From 2-02-FULL-55-14 sp964473365 (GTDB lineage Bacteria > Bacteroidota > Ignavibacteria > UBA10030): a stretch of 64,000 nt of DNA. Shown here piece by piece: positions 18,282-27,154 of this stretch. Both the position numbers and the translations under genes were made by a program. Under the pieces are notes generated by a model. That model saw only the letters and a list, made by a program, of their open reading frames with translations, made no database searches and had not been told where the DNA came from. The first letter of the stretch is position 1. Each line of letters opens with the position of its first letter. The DNA is taken from positions 1 to 64,000 of the forward strand of contig CAYYOV010000017.1 of assembly GCA_964473365.1 (NCBI GenBank), in the 5' to 3' direction.

Positions 18282-20915
18282 ATGTTGAACTCTCGCGCAC
18301 GAACCGTCATCACGCTCGTCCTCCTGCTCTCGTTCGAATTGATCGGGCAACGAGCGAATGTCAAGACCCCACGAACGCCGGAACCGGCGCAGACGATCGC
18401 GCAGATCCGACCGCTTCCGAAGGGGGTCTCTCTCCATCGGCTGAACAATGGCATGGACGTATTGCTGATCGAGAATGGCACATTGCCGATGATCGGCGTC
18501 AATGTCGCGGTGAAGATCGGCTCGGCCTACGAGACGTTCAAGACGAGCGGCATGAGCCATATGCTGGAGCACCTGCTGTTCAACGGAACGACGAGCCGAG
18601 ACCAGAAACAGCTCTACGACGAGGTGGACCAGATCGGAGGTTACAACAACGCTACCACGGCGGAGTTCTACACGAACTACATGATGGTCACGCCAGCGTC
18701 CAATATCCGGAAGGGGATGGAGATCCAGGCCGATATGCTCTTCCATTCCACGTTGCCGGCGGACAAGTTCAAAAAGGAGCAGGGGATTGTGCTGGAGGAG
18801 ATCTCGAAGAGTCTCGCGAATGCCCAGGAGCAGCTGGAGCGCAACACGCTCTCGATCCTGTATGCCGGACATGCGCTGTCGTTGCCCACGCTGGGAACGT
18901 ATGCGACCATCGAGAAGATGAACCGAGACGATGTCCATGCGTTCTACCGGGACAACTACGTCCCCAACAACATGGTGATGAACGTCGTCGGGAACTTCAA
19001 GAGCGACGAGATGCTCGCGATGATCAACGAGATCTACGGCGGAGCCGCACCGGGAGAGGTCACGCGACCCAGCAACCCGGAATGGGCGACAGGATTCCAG
19101 GTCCCCGCACGCCCCGCCGCCCTCGTGCCGGCGGTCTCCCACCGCTTCTACGACGGGAAGGACATCGTCATCCAGGTGTTCCACGCACTCCCATCGACCG
19201 CCTCTGCCGAATACCTTCAGTTGCTCGCTCTGGTGATGGAGAAGAACAAGGACGCAATCCAGACGGCGCTGAAAGCGGAGTTCGCACCAGGACTGAAGTC
19301 GTTGAAGTTCTCGACCCGGCCGTCACATCTCGGAACATATCTGGAGACCGTCGTCCTGCTCGGCGGTGCCATCGACTATGACCGGTTCGTGCGATCGCTG
19401 ACCCAGAAACTGGCGGCGATGAAGCTGCAGCTCCCGGAGGAGACTGTCCGGTCAGAAATGACCAAAGCGCGAACGGACTTCGTAAAGAACATCGAAAAAC
19501 CTCACATGTTCGGCATCTACAATTCCGACGAGCTGGTGAAGAGCGGGATCGAAGCGGTCTTGGCCTCGTTCGACGGGACAGAATTCTCACGAGCGGCACG
19601 CGATCTCTCGTCGTTGACGTTCGACGCCCGGCCAACTGTCATCCTCACCTACCCGTCGGCAAAGGGCTCGGGTGAACGGCGCGACGTGTCGAACGGGGCG
19701 AAACTCTTCAAGGGCGGAACGACCGGGCCCACGGTGATCGCGGTGCAGAACGAAGCAAGCAACCTGCTCGCGATGCATTATCTCGTAAAACACAAAGCGG
19801 CGTACGAGTCGACCTTTGGGAAGGACGCAGCAAAGGTTCTGCACGAGTGCCTGAACGAACGATTGAAGTCAGACGCGAACCAGAAGCTGGCCAGTCGATT
19901 CGGTCTCACGTTCACGGTGAATGATAACCCCTATATCCCGATGGACGATATCTACCTCCATCCGGATTTCGGATACATTCGCGCGGAGGGGCTCGCCGAC
20001 GATGTCGCGGGGGCCGTCAGCTACCTGAACGGCCAGCTGAACAATTTCAGGCCGACGGAGGAAGAGTTCCGGAAGGTGGTCGAGAAGCTCAAAGGGATCG
20101 ACCAAATGCTGGCGATGGGTGGAGACAAGTCGAAGAAGGAATTCGACCAGGCATACCGAACGAACCTGTATGAGCCGAATCCATACCAGGATGTTCAGCC
20201 GGCTCTGACGTACGAGGGTCTTCTGGCCTTTGCGAGGTCCTATTTTGCTCCGGCCAACATGATCGTCTCAGTCGTCTCTCCCGTCACCCCGGACAGCGTC
20301 GATGCATTGCTGCGTCCGTTCCGTGGTCCGTTGGTCGGAGAAGAACCAGCCCCGTTCACGCCGACGTTCAAGCTGGCAAACCAGCCCGTGACGGTCGAAA
20401 AGGTCATCGGCGGGGAGCGTGCCTATCTGTCATGGGGATTCGTCCGTCAGATCGATCCGAAGGACGCGCCTGCGCTTCAGGCGCTTTCCCTCGTGCTCTC
20501 CGATGAGATCGTGTTCGACATCCGGGAAAAGCAGGGTCTGGCGTACAACATGAGCGCCGGCGTCGAAGTCATTCGCGATAAGGCATTCTTCTTCGTCACG
20601 CAGGGAACGCGCCCGCAAAATGTCGAAAAGTTGATCCCGCAATATCCGGGATTCTTCCAGCCGCGCGCGCTCGATTCCCTGACGGCCGCAGGACTCGCAC
20701 GATCGATCAACATGTACCTCGGACGCATGATGTTCCGTCGTCTCTCGAGCATCAACCAGGCGTTCTACCTCGGAACGTCGCTCTACCTGTTCAATGATCC
20801 TCACTACGACAAGGATCAGCTGGATCAACTGCAGGCTGTCACGGTCTCCGACGTACGCAGTGTGGCGGCCAAGTACATGAAGATCGAAGATCCGGTGCTG
20901 ATCGTCGTGAAGTAG
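18282..20915 (+). CDS. M16 family zinc metallopeptidase (pitrilysin/processing-protease type), secreted
   Basis: The product is 877 aa from ATG 18282, which has AAGGA eight bases upstream; a TTG at 18246 is in frame but unsupported. A signal peptide (TVITLVLLLSFELIG) directs it out of the cytoplasm. The inverted zinc motif is HMLEH (His93, Glu96, His97), and the third ligand is probably Glu172 or Glu173 in IVLEEIS, about 76 residues later as expected. Two M16 halves are present: the active N-terminal half and a C-terminal half around SWGFVRQ and FDIREKQGLAYNMSAG, giving the usual clam-shell. M16 enzymes degrade short peptides. The gene stands alone between two terminators. Confidence 0.92.
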   Translation: MLNSRARTVITLVLLLSFELIGQRANVKTPRTPEPAQTIAQIRPLPKGVSLHRLNNGMDVLLIENGTLPMIGVNVAVKIGSAYETFKTSGMSHMLEHLLFNGTTSRDQKQLYDEVDQIGGYNNATTAEFYTNYMMVTPASNIRKGMEIQADMLFHSTLPADKFKKEQGIVLEEISKSLANAQEQLERNTLSILYAGHALSLPTLGTYATIEKMNRDDVHAFYRDNYVPNNMVMNVVGNFKSDEMLAMINEIYGGAAPGEVTRPSNPEWATGFQVPARPAALVPAVSHRFYDGKDIVIQVFHALPSTASAEYLQLLALVMEKNKDAIQTALKAEFAPGLKSLKFSTRPSHLGTYLETVVLLGGAIDYDRFVRSLTQKLAAMKLQLPEETVRSEMTKARTDFVKNIEKPHMFGIYNSDELVKSGIEAVLASFDGTEFSRAARDLSSLTFDARPTVILTYPSAKGSGERRDVSNGAKLFKGGTTGPTVIAVQNEASNLLAMHYLVKHKAAYESTFGKDAAKVLHECLNERLKSDANQKLASRFGLTFTVNDNPYIPMDDIYLHPDFGYIRAEGLADDVAGAVSYLNGQLNNFRPTEEEFRKVVEKLKGIDQMLAMGGDKSKKEFDQAYRTNLYEPNPYQDVQPALTYEGLLAFARSYFAPANMIVSVVSPVTPDSVDALLRPFRGPLVGEEPAPFTPTFKLANQPVTVEKVIGGERAYLSWGFVRQIDPKDAPALQALSLVLSDEIVFDIREKQGLAYNMSAGVEVIRDKAFFFVTQGTRPQNVEKLIPQYPGFFQPRALDSLTAAGLARSINMYLGRMMFRRLSSINQAFYLGTSLYLFNDPHYDKDQLDQLQAVTVSDVRSVAAKYMKIEDPVLIVVK

Positions 20916-21083
20916 CTTCAGGTCGGACGTGTCGACAGCCGACCATCACGGGACGATGCTCGGCCGCTGCTCCTCTTCCGCACAATCATCCCGGCACGTC
21001 CGCTTCTCTTGAATCTCCTCGCCGCTCTCGCGCCGGCTCCTCGCCTGTCGGCGCAATCGATCGGCCTCCCGCCCCTCCTTCTA

Positions 21084-21120
21084 AAGCCCGGACAGTGATG
21101 CCCGGGCTTCGTCGTCTCTT
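21084..21120 (+). terminator. Probable terminator between convergent genes
   Basis: AAGCCCGG (21084-21091) pairs with CCGGGCTT (21102-21109) around a 10-base loop, and is followed by CGTCGTCTCTT. It lies in the 226-bp gap between the M16 gene and the convergent amidohydrolase gene. Confidence 0.55.
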
Positions 21121-21141
21121 CCTCGAATGAACACCAAGCAG

Positions 21142-22578
21142 TCACTGCTTTTGGGCGGCGGCCGACCCCTTTGCGTCCCGGAGCCGAGCGTATCGGCCTG
21201 CGATCTCGGCCAGCCGCCGATCGATCTCGGCCCTGGAGATCCAGCGGTCCTGTACCACCACTCCGTTGATCTGCTTCGTCCGAGAAATATCCTCCAGCGG
21301 GTTTCCATCGAGCAGCAGCAGGTCGGCAACCTTTCCCCGCTCGATCGTGCCAGCGATCTCCGCTTCACCCAGGAAGATGAACGGGTTTGTCGTGCTCGCT
21401 CGCAGAGCTTCGTACGGACGAAGTCCTGCGCTCACCAGCTCCGCAAGCTCTTCGTGAAGCGAGAGGCCGGGGATCGTGGATGGGACCAGTGCATCCGTTC
21501 CGACGAGGAGCTTCCCGCCCTTTCGCGTGAACTCCCTCGCAAATGGCCGCTGAAAGCGCTCATACTGGTCAACCAAACCCTTCCGGGACCGAGCGGGGAT
21601 CGGCTTATAGATATTCGTATAGACAAACGACCAGATCCCGGAGGCCATCGGATGGAGGTACTGCATGCCAGCTTTCGTGAACTGTCCGGCGGAATCCTTC
21701 AGGAGCTCGTTGAGGTTTCGGTTCAGGATCAACGACGAGGTGACCCAGGTGTCGCTCCGGGCGATGAGGTCCGCATACCTGTTGACCTCCTCCGGCGTGT
21801 AGTCCGTTGCGGATTTCGCGACCTCCTCGATATGCGCGATCATCCGCTGGCCCGACGACAGAACATGATCGACAGTCGTCGCAAAGGGAATGTGCCCATC
21901 CACCGGAATGCCGATCTCTTTCGAAACCGCCAGGATCGTGTCGTACGACGCCCGGTCGAGGAAGGAGTAGACCTTCACCCGGTCATATCCCTCGTCGTAG
22001 ATGTCCTGGATCGCCTTTCGGGCCTCCGAGGAGTCCTTGATCCAGACGCCGAGCGGAGGCGGCCAGGCCTTTCCCGCCCCGTCGATCATGCGCGAGAGGA
22101 CCAGGCGTGGTCCCAACATCTCATGCCGCGCGATCTTCCCACGAAGCGCACGATGCTCAGGAAAAGCGAACAGGACATCGATCGTTGTGATGCCGTTGGC
22201 GATGTACACGTAGAGGATGTCGCTGAAATCGATCTCTCCGCTCGTGAAGCGGGAACCTTCCGGGAACATCATGTTCCAAGCGTCCCCCTCCAAATGGACG
22301 TGCATGTCGGAAAGGGCGGGGAGCAGGTATTTGCCCGAACCGTCGATCACAATTGACCCGGCAGGGATACGGACGGTCGACGCCGGACCAACGTCGACGA
22401 CCCTCCCCCCACTCACGATGACCGTTTGGTCCGCCAAGACCGTGTCCGAGGTCATCGGGATGACGTTCACGTGTGAGAAGACGAATACGCCGGATGTTTG
22501 AGCGACGGATGGCGACAGCGAGAGTGCCGTCGCTGTCGCCACCGCCTTCATCCATTGGTAGACCCTAAGGATGTTCAT
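21142..22578 (-). CDS. Secreted amidohydrolase (imidazolonepropionase-like)
   Basis: The product is 478 aa, with GGGAG about seven bases before ATG 22578. A signal peptide ends near SPSVAQ. The protein has the two-part amidohydrolase organisation: an N-terminal beta-sandwich strand (VIVSGGRVVDVGP), then the metal-binding DMHVHL, YDRVKVYSF with the probable bridging Lys, DGHIPF and AHIEE histidines, and GTDAL with the catalytic Asp. The closing sandwich ERGKVADLLLLDGNPLEDI is typical of the family. Members hydrolyse amide, lactam or peptide bonds, including Xaa-Pro dipeptides; the substrate cannot be named. It lies 14 bp downstream of an outer-membrane protein gene on the same strand. Confidence 0.9.
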   Translation of the reverse strand: MNILRVYQWMKAVATATALSLSPSVAQTSGVFVFSHVNVIPMTSDTVLADQTVIVSGGRVVDVGPASTVRIPAGSIVIDGSGKYLLPALSDMHVHLEGDAWNMMFPEGSRFTSGEIDFSDILYVYIANGITTIDVLFAFPEHRALRGKIARHEMLGPRLVLSRMIDGAGKAWPPPLGVWIKDSSEARKAIQDIYDEGYDRVKVYSFLDRASYDTILAVSKEIGIPVDGHIPFATTVDHVLSSGQRMIAHIEEVAKSATDYTPEEVNRYADLIARSDTWVTSSLILNRNLNELLKDSAGQFTKAGMQYLHPMASGIWSFVYTNIYKPIPARSRKGLVDQYERFQRPFAREFTRKGGKLLVGTDALVPSTIPGLSLHEELAELVSAGLRPYEALRASTTNPFIFLGEAEIAGTIERGKVADLLLLDGNPLEDISRTKQINGVVVQDRWISRAEIDRRLAEIAGRYARLRDAKGSAAAQKQ

Positions 22579-22592
22579 CTGAGTCTCCCGTT

Positions 22593-23390
22593 TCAGAGCT
22601 TCACGCCAACTGCCAGGGCGAAGGTGTTCACCACCGACACATTGTATTCCGCGGCGACGTTCAGGACCCAGATGGAACCCGTCACGCCGACGAAGGCCTG
22701 GGCGAGGGGGATCATTTCCCGTGACAAGTTCACTTTCGTGGTCGTCTCGCTACCGACGGCAAGGATCCCCCGGAGGCCGGCGTAGGGTGTGACGTACCCG
22801 ACCGTCTTGCTCGCCGACGCCTCGAGGCCGTAGATGCTGGCGTCGAAGTCGCTCACCCCCGTCAGGATCGTGACGCTTCCCCGGGCCGCCACGGCGGGCA
22901 TGGTTTCGCTTTCCGCGGAAAGGGCGTACCGGAATTCGGCCCCGACCATACCGTAGTTGGCCTCCGGAGATGACGTCCAAAAGGCACCGATGTCCATCCG
23001 GTCCGAAACCCCGATGCGTCCCCGAAACGTGGGGATGGCAATGACGTCCCCCAGCGGGCAGGTCTCGTCAGGATGCGTGAACGTGTTGATCCAGGCACGG
23101 TCGTGTTGATCGATGGGGGAATAGCCCATGTCGATCCCGACGACATATTCCATGAATCCGAGCGGCTTTGCCGACGCGAGCGTCTTGAAGGACGTTGCCG
23201 CTCCGACCTGCTTGACGAAGGTGTGCCACTCACCCTGCGTAAGGGAGGGATCGATCACCATCGAGCAATCCTTCACATTGTGGTCGGTGTGCCAGTAGAT
23301 GTCGCTTCCGTTCATTTGCGCCGAAGAACTGGAAAAGGCAACGGCGGCGGCCAGGGTGGCCGAGAGGAAACTGCTGCGCGCGGATCTCAT
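22593..23390 (-). CDS. Hypothetical secreted or outer-membrane protein
   Basis: The product is 265 aa from ATG 23390, chosen for its near-perfect AGGAGGTCATT ribosome-binding site; the open frame to 23564 upstream is ignored. The signal MRSARSSFLSATLAAAVAF ends near SSSAQ. The mature part is strand-rich with glycine and aromatic residues (GAFWTSSPEANYGMVGAEFRYAL, TPYAGLRGILAVGS, NVAAEYNVSVVNTFALAVGVKL), consistent with a barrel. It has no family I recognise. The stop lies 14 bp before the amidohydrolase start, so the pair is probably co-transcribed. Confidence 0.75.
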   Translation of the reverse strand: MRSARSSFLSATLAAAVAFSSSSAQMNGSDIYWHTDHNVKDCSMVIDPSLTQGEWHTFVKQVGAATSFKTLASAKPLGFMEYVVGIDMGYSPIDQHDRAWINTFTHPDETCPLGDVIAIPTFRGRIGVSDRMDIGAFWTSSPEANYGMVGAEFRYALSAESETMPAVAARGSVTILTGVSDFDASIYGLEASASKTVGYVTPYAGLRGILAVGSETTTKVNLSREMIPLAQAFVGVTGSIWVLNVAAEYNVSVVNTFALAVGVKL

Positions 23391-23578
23391 AATGACCTCC
23401 TGCTGTGTGGATGATGGATGATGGGTGCAGCGTCCGAACCCGTTGTGATCTGCGATCCGCTCCCCAGTTGGAGGGAACAAAGCGAGATCGTCTTGATGGG
23501 GATACGGAACGAGCAGGGGAGGTCGGTTCAGCTTGGAAGGTGGGCCGGGTGTTTCTGGTGCCACCTTGCCGGGTGGGA

Positions 23579-24673
23579 CTAGGCAGGATTGGCGAAATCC
23601 TTCAAAAAAGAGGAAGCGTACTCAGAAGGGGTCTGGCCGGTGGCCTTTCTGAAACATCGGTTGAATGACGACTTCGAACTGAAGCCGCACTCATATGCGA
23701 GGGAGAGCAACGTGAATTGCCGGTTCTTGTGCATCGCGATCGAGCGTTTGAACTCCTCGATCCGGTAGCCGTTCACGAAATCGTAGAAGTTTTTCTGTTC
23801 CTTTTGATTGATGACCTGAGAGAGGTAGTTCGGATGGACCCCAAGCGTCTCAGCCAGGTCGTCGATCGATAGTTCGGGCCTTTTGTAGGGTGCGTCTTCC
23901 TTCATGACGCGGATCAGCGTCCGATGCAACTCGCTCGCCGTCTCTTCCGACAGCCCCGATTTTTGGTATTTCTCCTTCTTCTCAGGCTCCGGGGGCGTTA
24001 CGCGGCCATGCGAAAAGACGGTCGTCTGGCGTACCCCAAAGAAGCCGATCAGGAAAACGAATATGACCACTCCCGTGTAGATGAGGGCATCCTGCATGAG
24101 AAAGAGCACCAGGATCCAGATGGCCCCGAGCCCGTAGGTGAGGACCTGGAGCCAGCGGAGGTTGACATTCTCGAGGGCGGAGAACTGGTCGCGGATGTTA
24201 CGCTCATGTCTTCTCAACAGAATCGCCGACCACGAGATGTAGAAGACACCTGACAGGACGATCGCCGCGAGCAGGATGGTGTTCACGGTTTCGAACCCCG
24301 CCCCACGGGATCGAAAGACCTCCATCTTCTGCTCGGCGGACAGCAGAAGAAACTTGCCGAGGAGTGCATAGGCGAGCAGGATCGGAACGAGGTGAAGCCC
24401 GATCAGCCAGCGACGCGCGGGCAACTGGTTGGTGAGCGAGCCGACATAGAGGTAGAGGAACACGCCGTGGAAGAGGGGAAAGGGTCCTCCGATCCCTATC
24501 AATGTTGGGAAGGTGAGTGCCGCGCCACTATAGTAGAGGTAGAAGCTCGCCAGATGCAGGCCAATGAAGAACATCCAGCCGGTCAGGATCTTGTCCGACC
24601 AGCTCTTGTTGCGCTTGCTGAGGAGCAAGATCGCCAGGAAGATGGCAATGCCGATACCTGCAAGATAGATCAT
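23579..24673 (-). CDS. AraC-family regulator with N-terminal membrane domain
   Basis: The product is 364 aa. Residues 1-215 contain about seven hydrophobic helices (for example IYLAGIGIAIFLAILLL, LIGLHLVPILLAYALLG and VVIFVFLIGFFGV). The C-terminal 100 residues are an AraC DNA-binding domain with two helix-turn-helix units: LSIDDLAETLGVHPNYLSQVIN and FTLLSLAYECGFSSKSSFNRCF, followed by KATGQTPSEY. Such 7TM-AraC proteins are common in Bacteroidota. They couple a membrane sensor directly to transcription; the signal is unknown. Candidate targets are the downstream outer-membrane protein and amidohydrolase genes about 190 bp away. Confidence 0.92.
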   Translation of the reverse strand: MIYLAGIGIAIFLAILLLSKRNKSWSDKILTGWMFFIGLHLASFYLYYSGAALTFPTLIGIGGPFPLFHGVFLYLYVGSLTNQLPARRWLIGLHLVPILLAYALLGKFLLLSAEQKMEVFRSRGAGFETVNTILLAAIVLSGVFYISWSAILLRRHERNIRDQFSALENVNLRWLQVLTYGLGAIWILVLFLMQDALIYTGVVIFVFLIGFFGVRQTTVFSHGRVTPPEPEKKEKYQKSGLSEETASELHRTLIRVMKEDAPYKRPELSIDDLAETLGVHPNYLSQVINQKEQKNFYDFVNGYRIEEFKRSIAMHKNRQFTLLSLAYECGFSSKSSFNRCFRKATGQTPSEYASSFLKDFANPA

Positions 24674-24804
24674 AGCGGCGTCCTGTGCTGTGGGACGAGC
24701 ATGCCAGGCCTAGGATGGTCCAGACCTCGAAACGGGGTCAATGCGGACGCGCGGTGAGTCCTCCCGCGAAATGTCGCGAGGAGAGACGCCACCGTCCTCC
24801 CCGT

Positions 24805-25380
24805 TCACGAGCGCAGCGCTGTTTCGATGCGCTTGTCGGGGATAAGCCAAATGATCACGACGACGACGTAGAGCATTCCGGCAACGACGGAATTCACGAA
24901 CGCCAGCCCGATGGCGAGCACATAGATTACGAGGGACACACGCCCCTTGAAGTCCCCGCCCAGCGCTACGGCAAGCGTGGAATCAGACTCGTGGACGGCC
25001 AGCAGGGTCCTCGACAAGAGGTAGTATCCGACGGCAGCGAACAACTGCACGACACCATACAGGGCGACAGGGCCCGGCGTGAAGTGGTTCTCTCCCATCC
25101 ACGCCGTTGCAAACGGGATCAGCGAGAGCCAGAAGAGCAGATGCATGTTCGCCCACAACACCCGCCCGTCCACGCGCTTGACCGCCTGGAACAAATGGTG
25201 GTGGTTGTTCCAGTAGATACCGAGGAACACGAAGCTCAGCACGTAGCTCAGGATCTTGGGTATCAGCGGCTCCAGGACGGCGAGGCCATCCCCATGGGGC
25301 ACTTTTAACTCAAGCACCATGATGGTAATGATGATGGCGATGACGCCATCGCTGAACGCTTCGATCCGGCCCTTGGTCAT
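24805..25380 (-). CDS. TMEM175-like (DUF1211) potassium channel family protein
   Basis: The product is 191 aa from ATG 25380; the open frame extends to 25968 but the upstream 196 residues lack membrane or family character. The first helix carries the family signature RIEAFSDGVIAIIITIMVLEL, with the FSDG motif of prokaryotic TMEM175/DUF1211 proteins. Five further hydrophobic segments follow, for the expected six-helix subunit, with LFWLSLIPFATAW as another characteristic stretch. Family members form potassium-selective channels. It stands alone, and the downstream gene on this strand is on the far side of a 131-bp gap. Confidence 0.9.
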   Translation of the reverse strand: MTKGRIEAFSDGVIAIIITIMVLELKVPHGDGLAVLEPLIPKILSYVLSFVFLGIYWNNHHHLFQAVKRVDGRVLWANMHLLFWLSLIPFATAWMGENHFTPGPVALYGVVQLFAAVGYYLLSRTLLAVHESDSTLAVALGGDFKGRVSLVIYVLAIGLAFVNSVVAGMLYVVVVIIWLIPDKRIETALRS

Positions 25381-25733
25381 AGCTCGACGCACATGATGGA
25401 AGATCCGCAGATGCGCCGAAGAGGCTCCGATGTCCTCAGGGCGGTCCGCAAGGGAATGACTGCAAATATACGAAGTCTGATCGGTAATGCTACGATCCTC
25501 GGGATCCCACCACACGGGCCTGGATTTGTTCAAGGAAAACGGGCTCGGGGCCAGCGGATTGACGTGGAGGAGGTCAATCAGTATCTTGGCCGACGTATGA
25601 CACTCAGCACTCCACCCGCACCAGGCCTGCTGAGTCGACACGGAAGGGAAGAAAGAGGCAGAGAACGGCGCTGCAACGGCCGAAGGGCACGACTGTATCC
25701 AAGTCCTCGTCGAACAAAAGAACACCCCTTGCC
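25381..25733. other. Divergent intergenic region
   Basis: This 353-bp gap lies between the TMEM175-like gene and the double-DUF1801 gene. The open frames inside it are Arg/Pro-rich and unsupported. No clear promoter or hairpin was found. Confidence 0.35.
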
Positions 25734-26585
25734 ATGCGGAAACGTGCTGCAGATGCGCCCCGGAGGTCTGGTCCTTCGACGTCCAACCGACCGAATACTG
25801 CTTCAGGTGATTGGCGCGGAGAGACCCTTGCCCGCATGCGGGCGCTGATCCTGGAAGCCGATCCCGGGATGGTGGAGGAGCGGAAATGGAGGAAGCCGTC
25901 GAACCGGATGGCAGGAATACCGGTCTGGTCGCACGACGGGATCGTGTGTACTGGTGAGACCTATTCAAAGGTCGTGAAGCTCACGTTCGCCCGGGGGGCC
26001 GGTCTTGCCGACCCCGCACGCCTCTTCAATGCCAGCCTGGAAGGCAGTACGCGTCGGGCGATCGACATCCACGAAGGGGAGAAGGTCGATGCGCGCGCCT
26101 TTAAGGAGCTCATCAAGGAGGCAGTGGCGCTGAACAGCGCGCCTGGAACCGTTCGCACGAAGTCCCTGTCAAAGAAGGCGGGGGGCCGCGAGCCTGTTCA
26201 CCTCTCTGGAGGCAATCCACAGATTGCAAAGGCGGATGGCGATGCCCCCGTGATGAAGTACATCGCTGCAATGCCAGGCTGGAAGCGTGACATTGGGCGC
26301 CGACTGGACGCCCTCATCGGACGCGCCGTTCCGGGCGTGCGAAAGGCCGTGAAGTGGAATTCGCCGTTCTACGGGATCGAAGGCCAGGGATGGTTCGTGT
26401 CATTTCACGTCTTTACCCGTTACGTCAAAGTGACATTCTTCCGCGGTACGTCGTTGCGCCCCGTGCCGCCGGGTGGGACGGGCAAGGACGCACGATGGAT
26501 CGATATTCATGAAGATGATCTTGATGAAGGTCAATTGAAACATTGGGTGAAGCAGGCGGCCTCGATACCTGGCTGGACCCCCTAG
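25734..26585 (+). CDS. Protein with two tandem DUF1801 (YdhG-like) domains
   Basis: The product is 283 aa. Two copies of the same domain occur in line. Copy one, at about residues 26-130, has RMRALILEADPGMVEERKW, then VVKLTFARGAGL and RAIDIHEGEKVD. Copy two, about 175-280, has RRLDALIGRAVPGVRKAVKW, then YVKVTFFRGTSL and RWIDIHEDDLDE. Each matches the DUF1801 pattern of a helical opening, a Val-Lys-Trp strand, VKLTFF, and a closing acidic IDIHE. Most DUF1801 proteins are single-domain and about 110-150 aa, so this looks like an internal duplication. No function is established for the family. The start at 25734 lacks a strong ribosome-binding site, and ATG 25836 is an alternative that would truncate copy one. 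Confidence 0.8.
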   Translation: MRKRAADAPRRSGPSTSNRPNTASGDWRGETLARMRALILEADPGMVEERKWRKPSNRMAGIPVWSHDGIVCTGETYSKVVKLTFARGAGLADPARLFNASLEGSTRRAIDIHEGEKVDARAFKELIKEAVALNSAPGTVRTKSLSKKAGGREPVHLSGGNPQIAKADGDAPVMKYIAAMPGWKRDIGRRLDALIGRAVPGVRKAVKWNSPFYGIEGQGWFVSFHVFTRYVKVTFFRGTSLRPVPPGGTGKDARWIDIHEDDLDEGQLKHWVKQAASIPGWTP

Positions 26586-26653
26586 GGATCAGCAGGACGA
26601 TCTCGGGCCTGAGCCTGTCAGCTAGCGGTCGTCACATGGCGATCATTCACCAC

Positions 26654-26680
26654 GCCGGCCCAAGGCCGGCGTCTCTTTTT
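26654..26680 (+). terminator. Rho-independent terminator after the DUF1801 gene
   Basis: GCCGGCC (26654-26660) pairs with GGCCGGC (26664-26670) across a CAA loop, followed by GTCTCTTTTTCTC. It is placed directly before the PadR promoter. Confidence 0.85.
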
Positions 26681-26683
26681 CTC

Positions 26684-26725
26684 TTGACATACATAGAAGC
26701 GCTATGTATATTGGCGCTATGTATG
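26684..26725 (+). promoter_or_regulatory. PadR promoter with overlapping operator dyad
   Basis: TTGACA (26684-26689) and TATATT (26707-26712) are separated by exactly 17 bases, a near-consensus sigma-70 promoter. A perfect 8-bp dyad, ATACATAG at 26689-26696 and CTATGTAT at 26702-26709, fills the spacer. The right half recurs downstream as GCGCTATGTAT (26714-26724), a direct copy of 26699-26709 at 15-bp period. PadR-family repressors are known to bind ATGT/ACAT-type dyads over their own promoters, so autoregulation is likely. The repressor start lies about 40 bp downstream. Confidence 0.7.
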
Positions 26726-26764
26726 AGGAGCTTGAACGCGAAGCTCACGTCGACATCAACGAAC

Positions 26765-27151
26765 ATGGACTTCAACAAAGATCTCATCGCCGCCTCCTCG
26801 ACCCCGATCGTGCTGGCAATACTCTCGGAAGGGGACAGCTACGGCTACGCCATCATCAAACGGGTCCAGGAACTGTCGGGTGGCCGTTTGGAGTGGACGG
26901 ACGGCATGCTGTATCCTGTCTTGCACCGGCTCGAACGACTGGGCTATATCAAAGCCCGATGGGAAGAGGCTGATTCCGGCCGTCGTCGTAAGTACTACCG
27001 TATCACGGCCCAAGGCAGGGCCCAACTCTCGGAGGAGCGCAAGCAATGGCAAGCCGTGGACGCGACCTTGCGTGGCGTCTGGAAGTCCCTTGCGCTTTCT
27101 GCATCCCCAAGCCAGTGGTCATCAATTGTGCCGTTGACGCAAGGAGCTTGA
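26765..27151 (+). CDS. PadR family transcriptional regulator
   Basis: The product is 128 aa from ATG 26765, chosen because MDFNKDLIAASSTPIVLAIL is the usual N-terminus of the family; the frame stays open back to 26543 but that part overlaps the promoter and terminator. It is a winged helix-turn-helix: GDSYGYAIIKRVQEL, then WTDGMLYPVLHRLERLGYI and the wing GRRRKYYRITAQGRAQL. The C-terminus is short, as in PadR subfamily 2. It is followed after 3 bp by a permease-prefix membrane protein gene, an arrangement seen in many genomes where the PadR controls the pair. Its operator is probably the dyad at 26689-26709. Confidence 0.92.
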   Translation: MDFNKDLIAASSTPIVLAILSEGDSYGYAIIKRVQELSGGRLEWTDGMLYPVLHRLERLGYIKARWEEADSGRRRKYYRITAQGRAQLSEERKQWQAVDATLRGVWKSLALSASPSQWSSIVPLTQGA

Positions 27152-27154
27152 ACC

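Noticed and set aside
21127..22356. Plus-strand open frame of 409 codons
   Set aside because: It is entirely antisense to the amidohydrolase gene, which has DMHVHL and GTDA motifs. The shadow frame has none.
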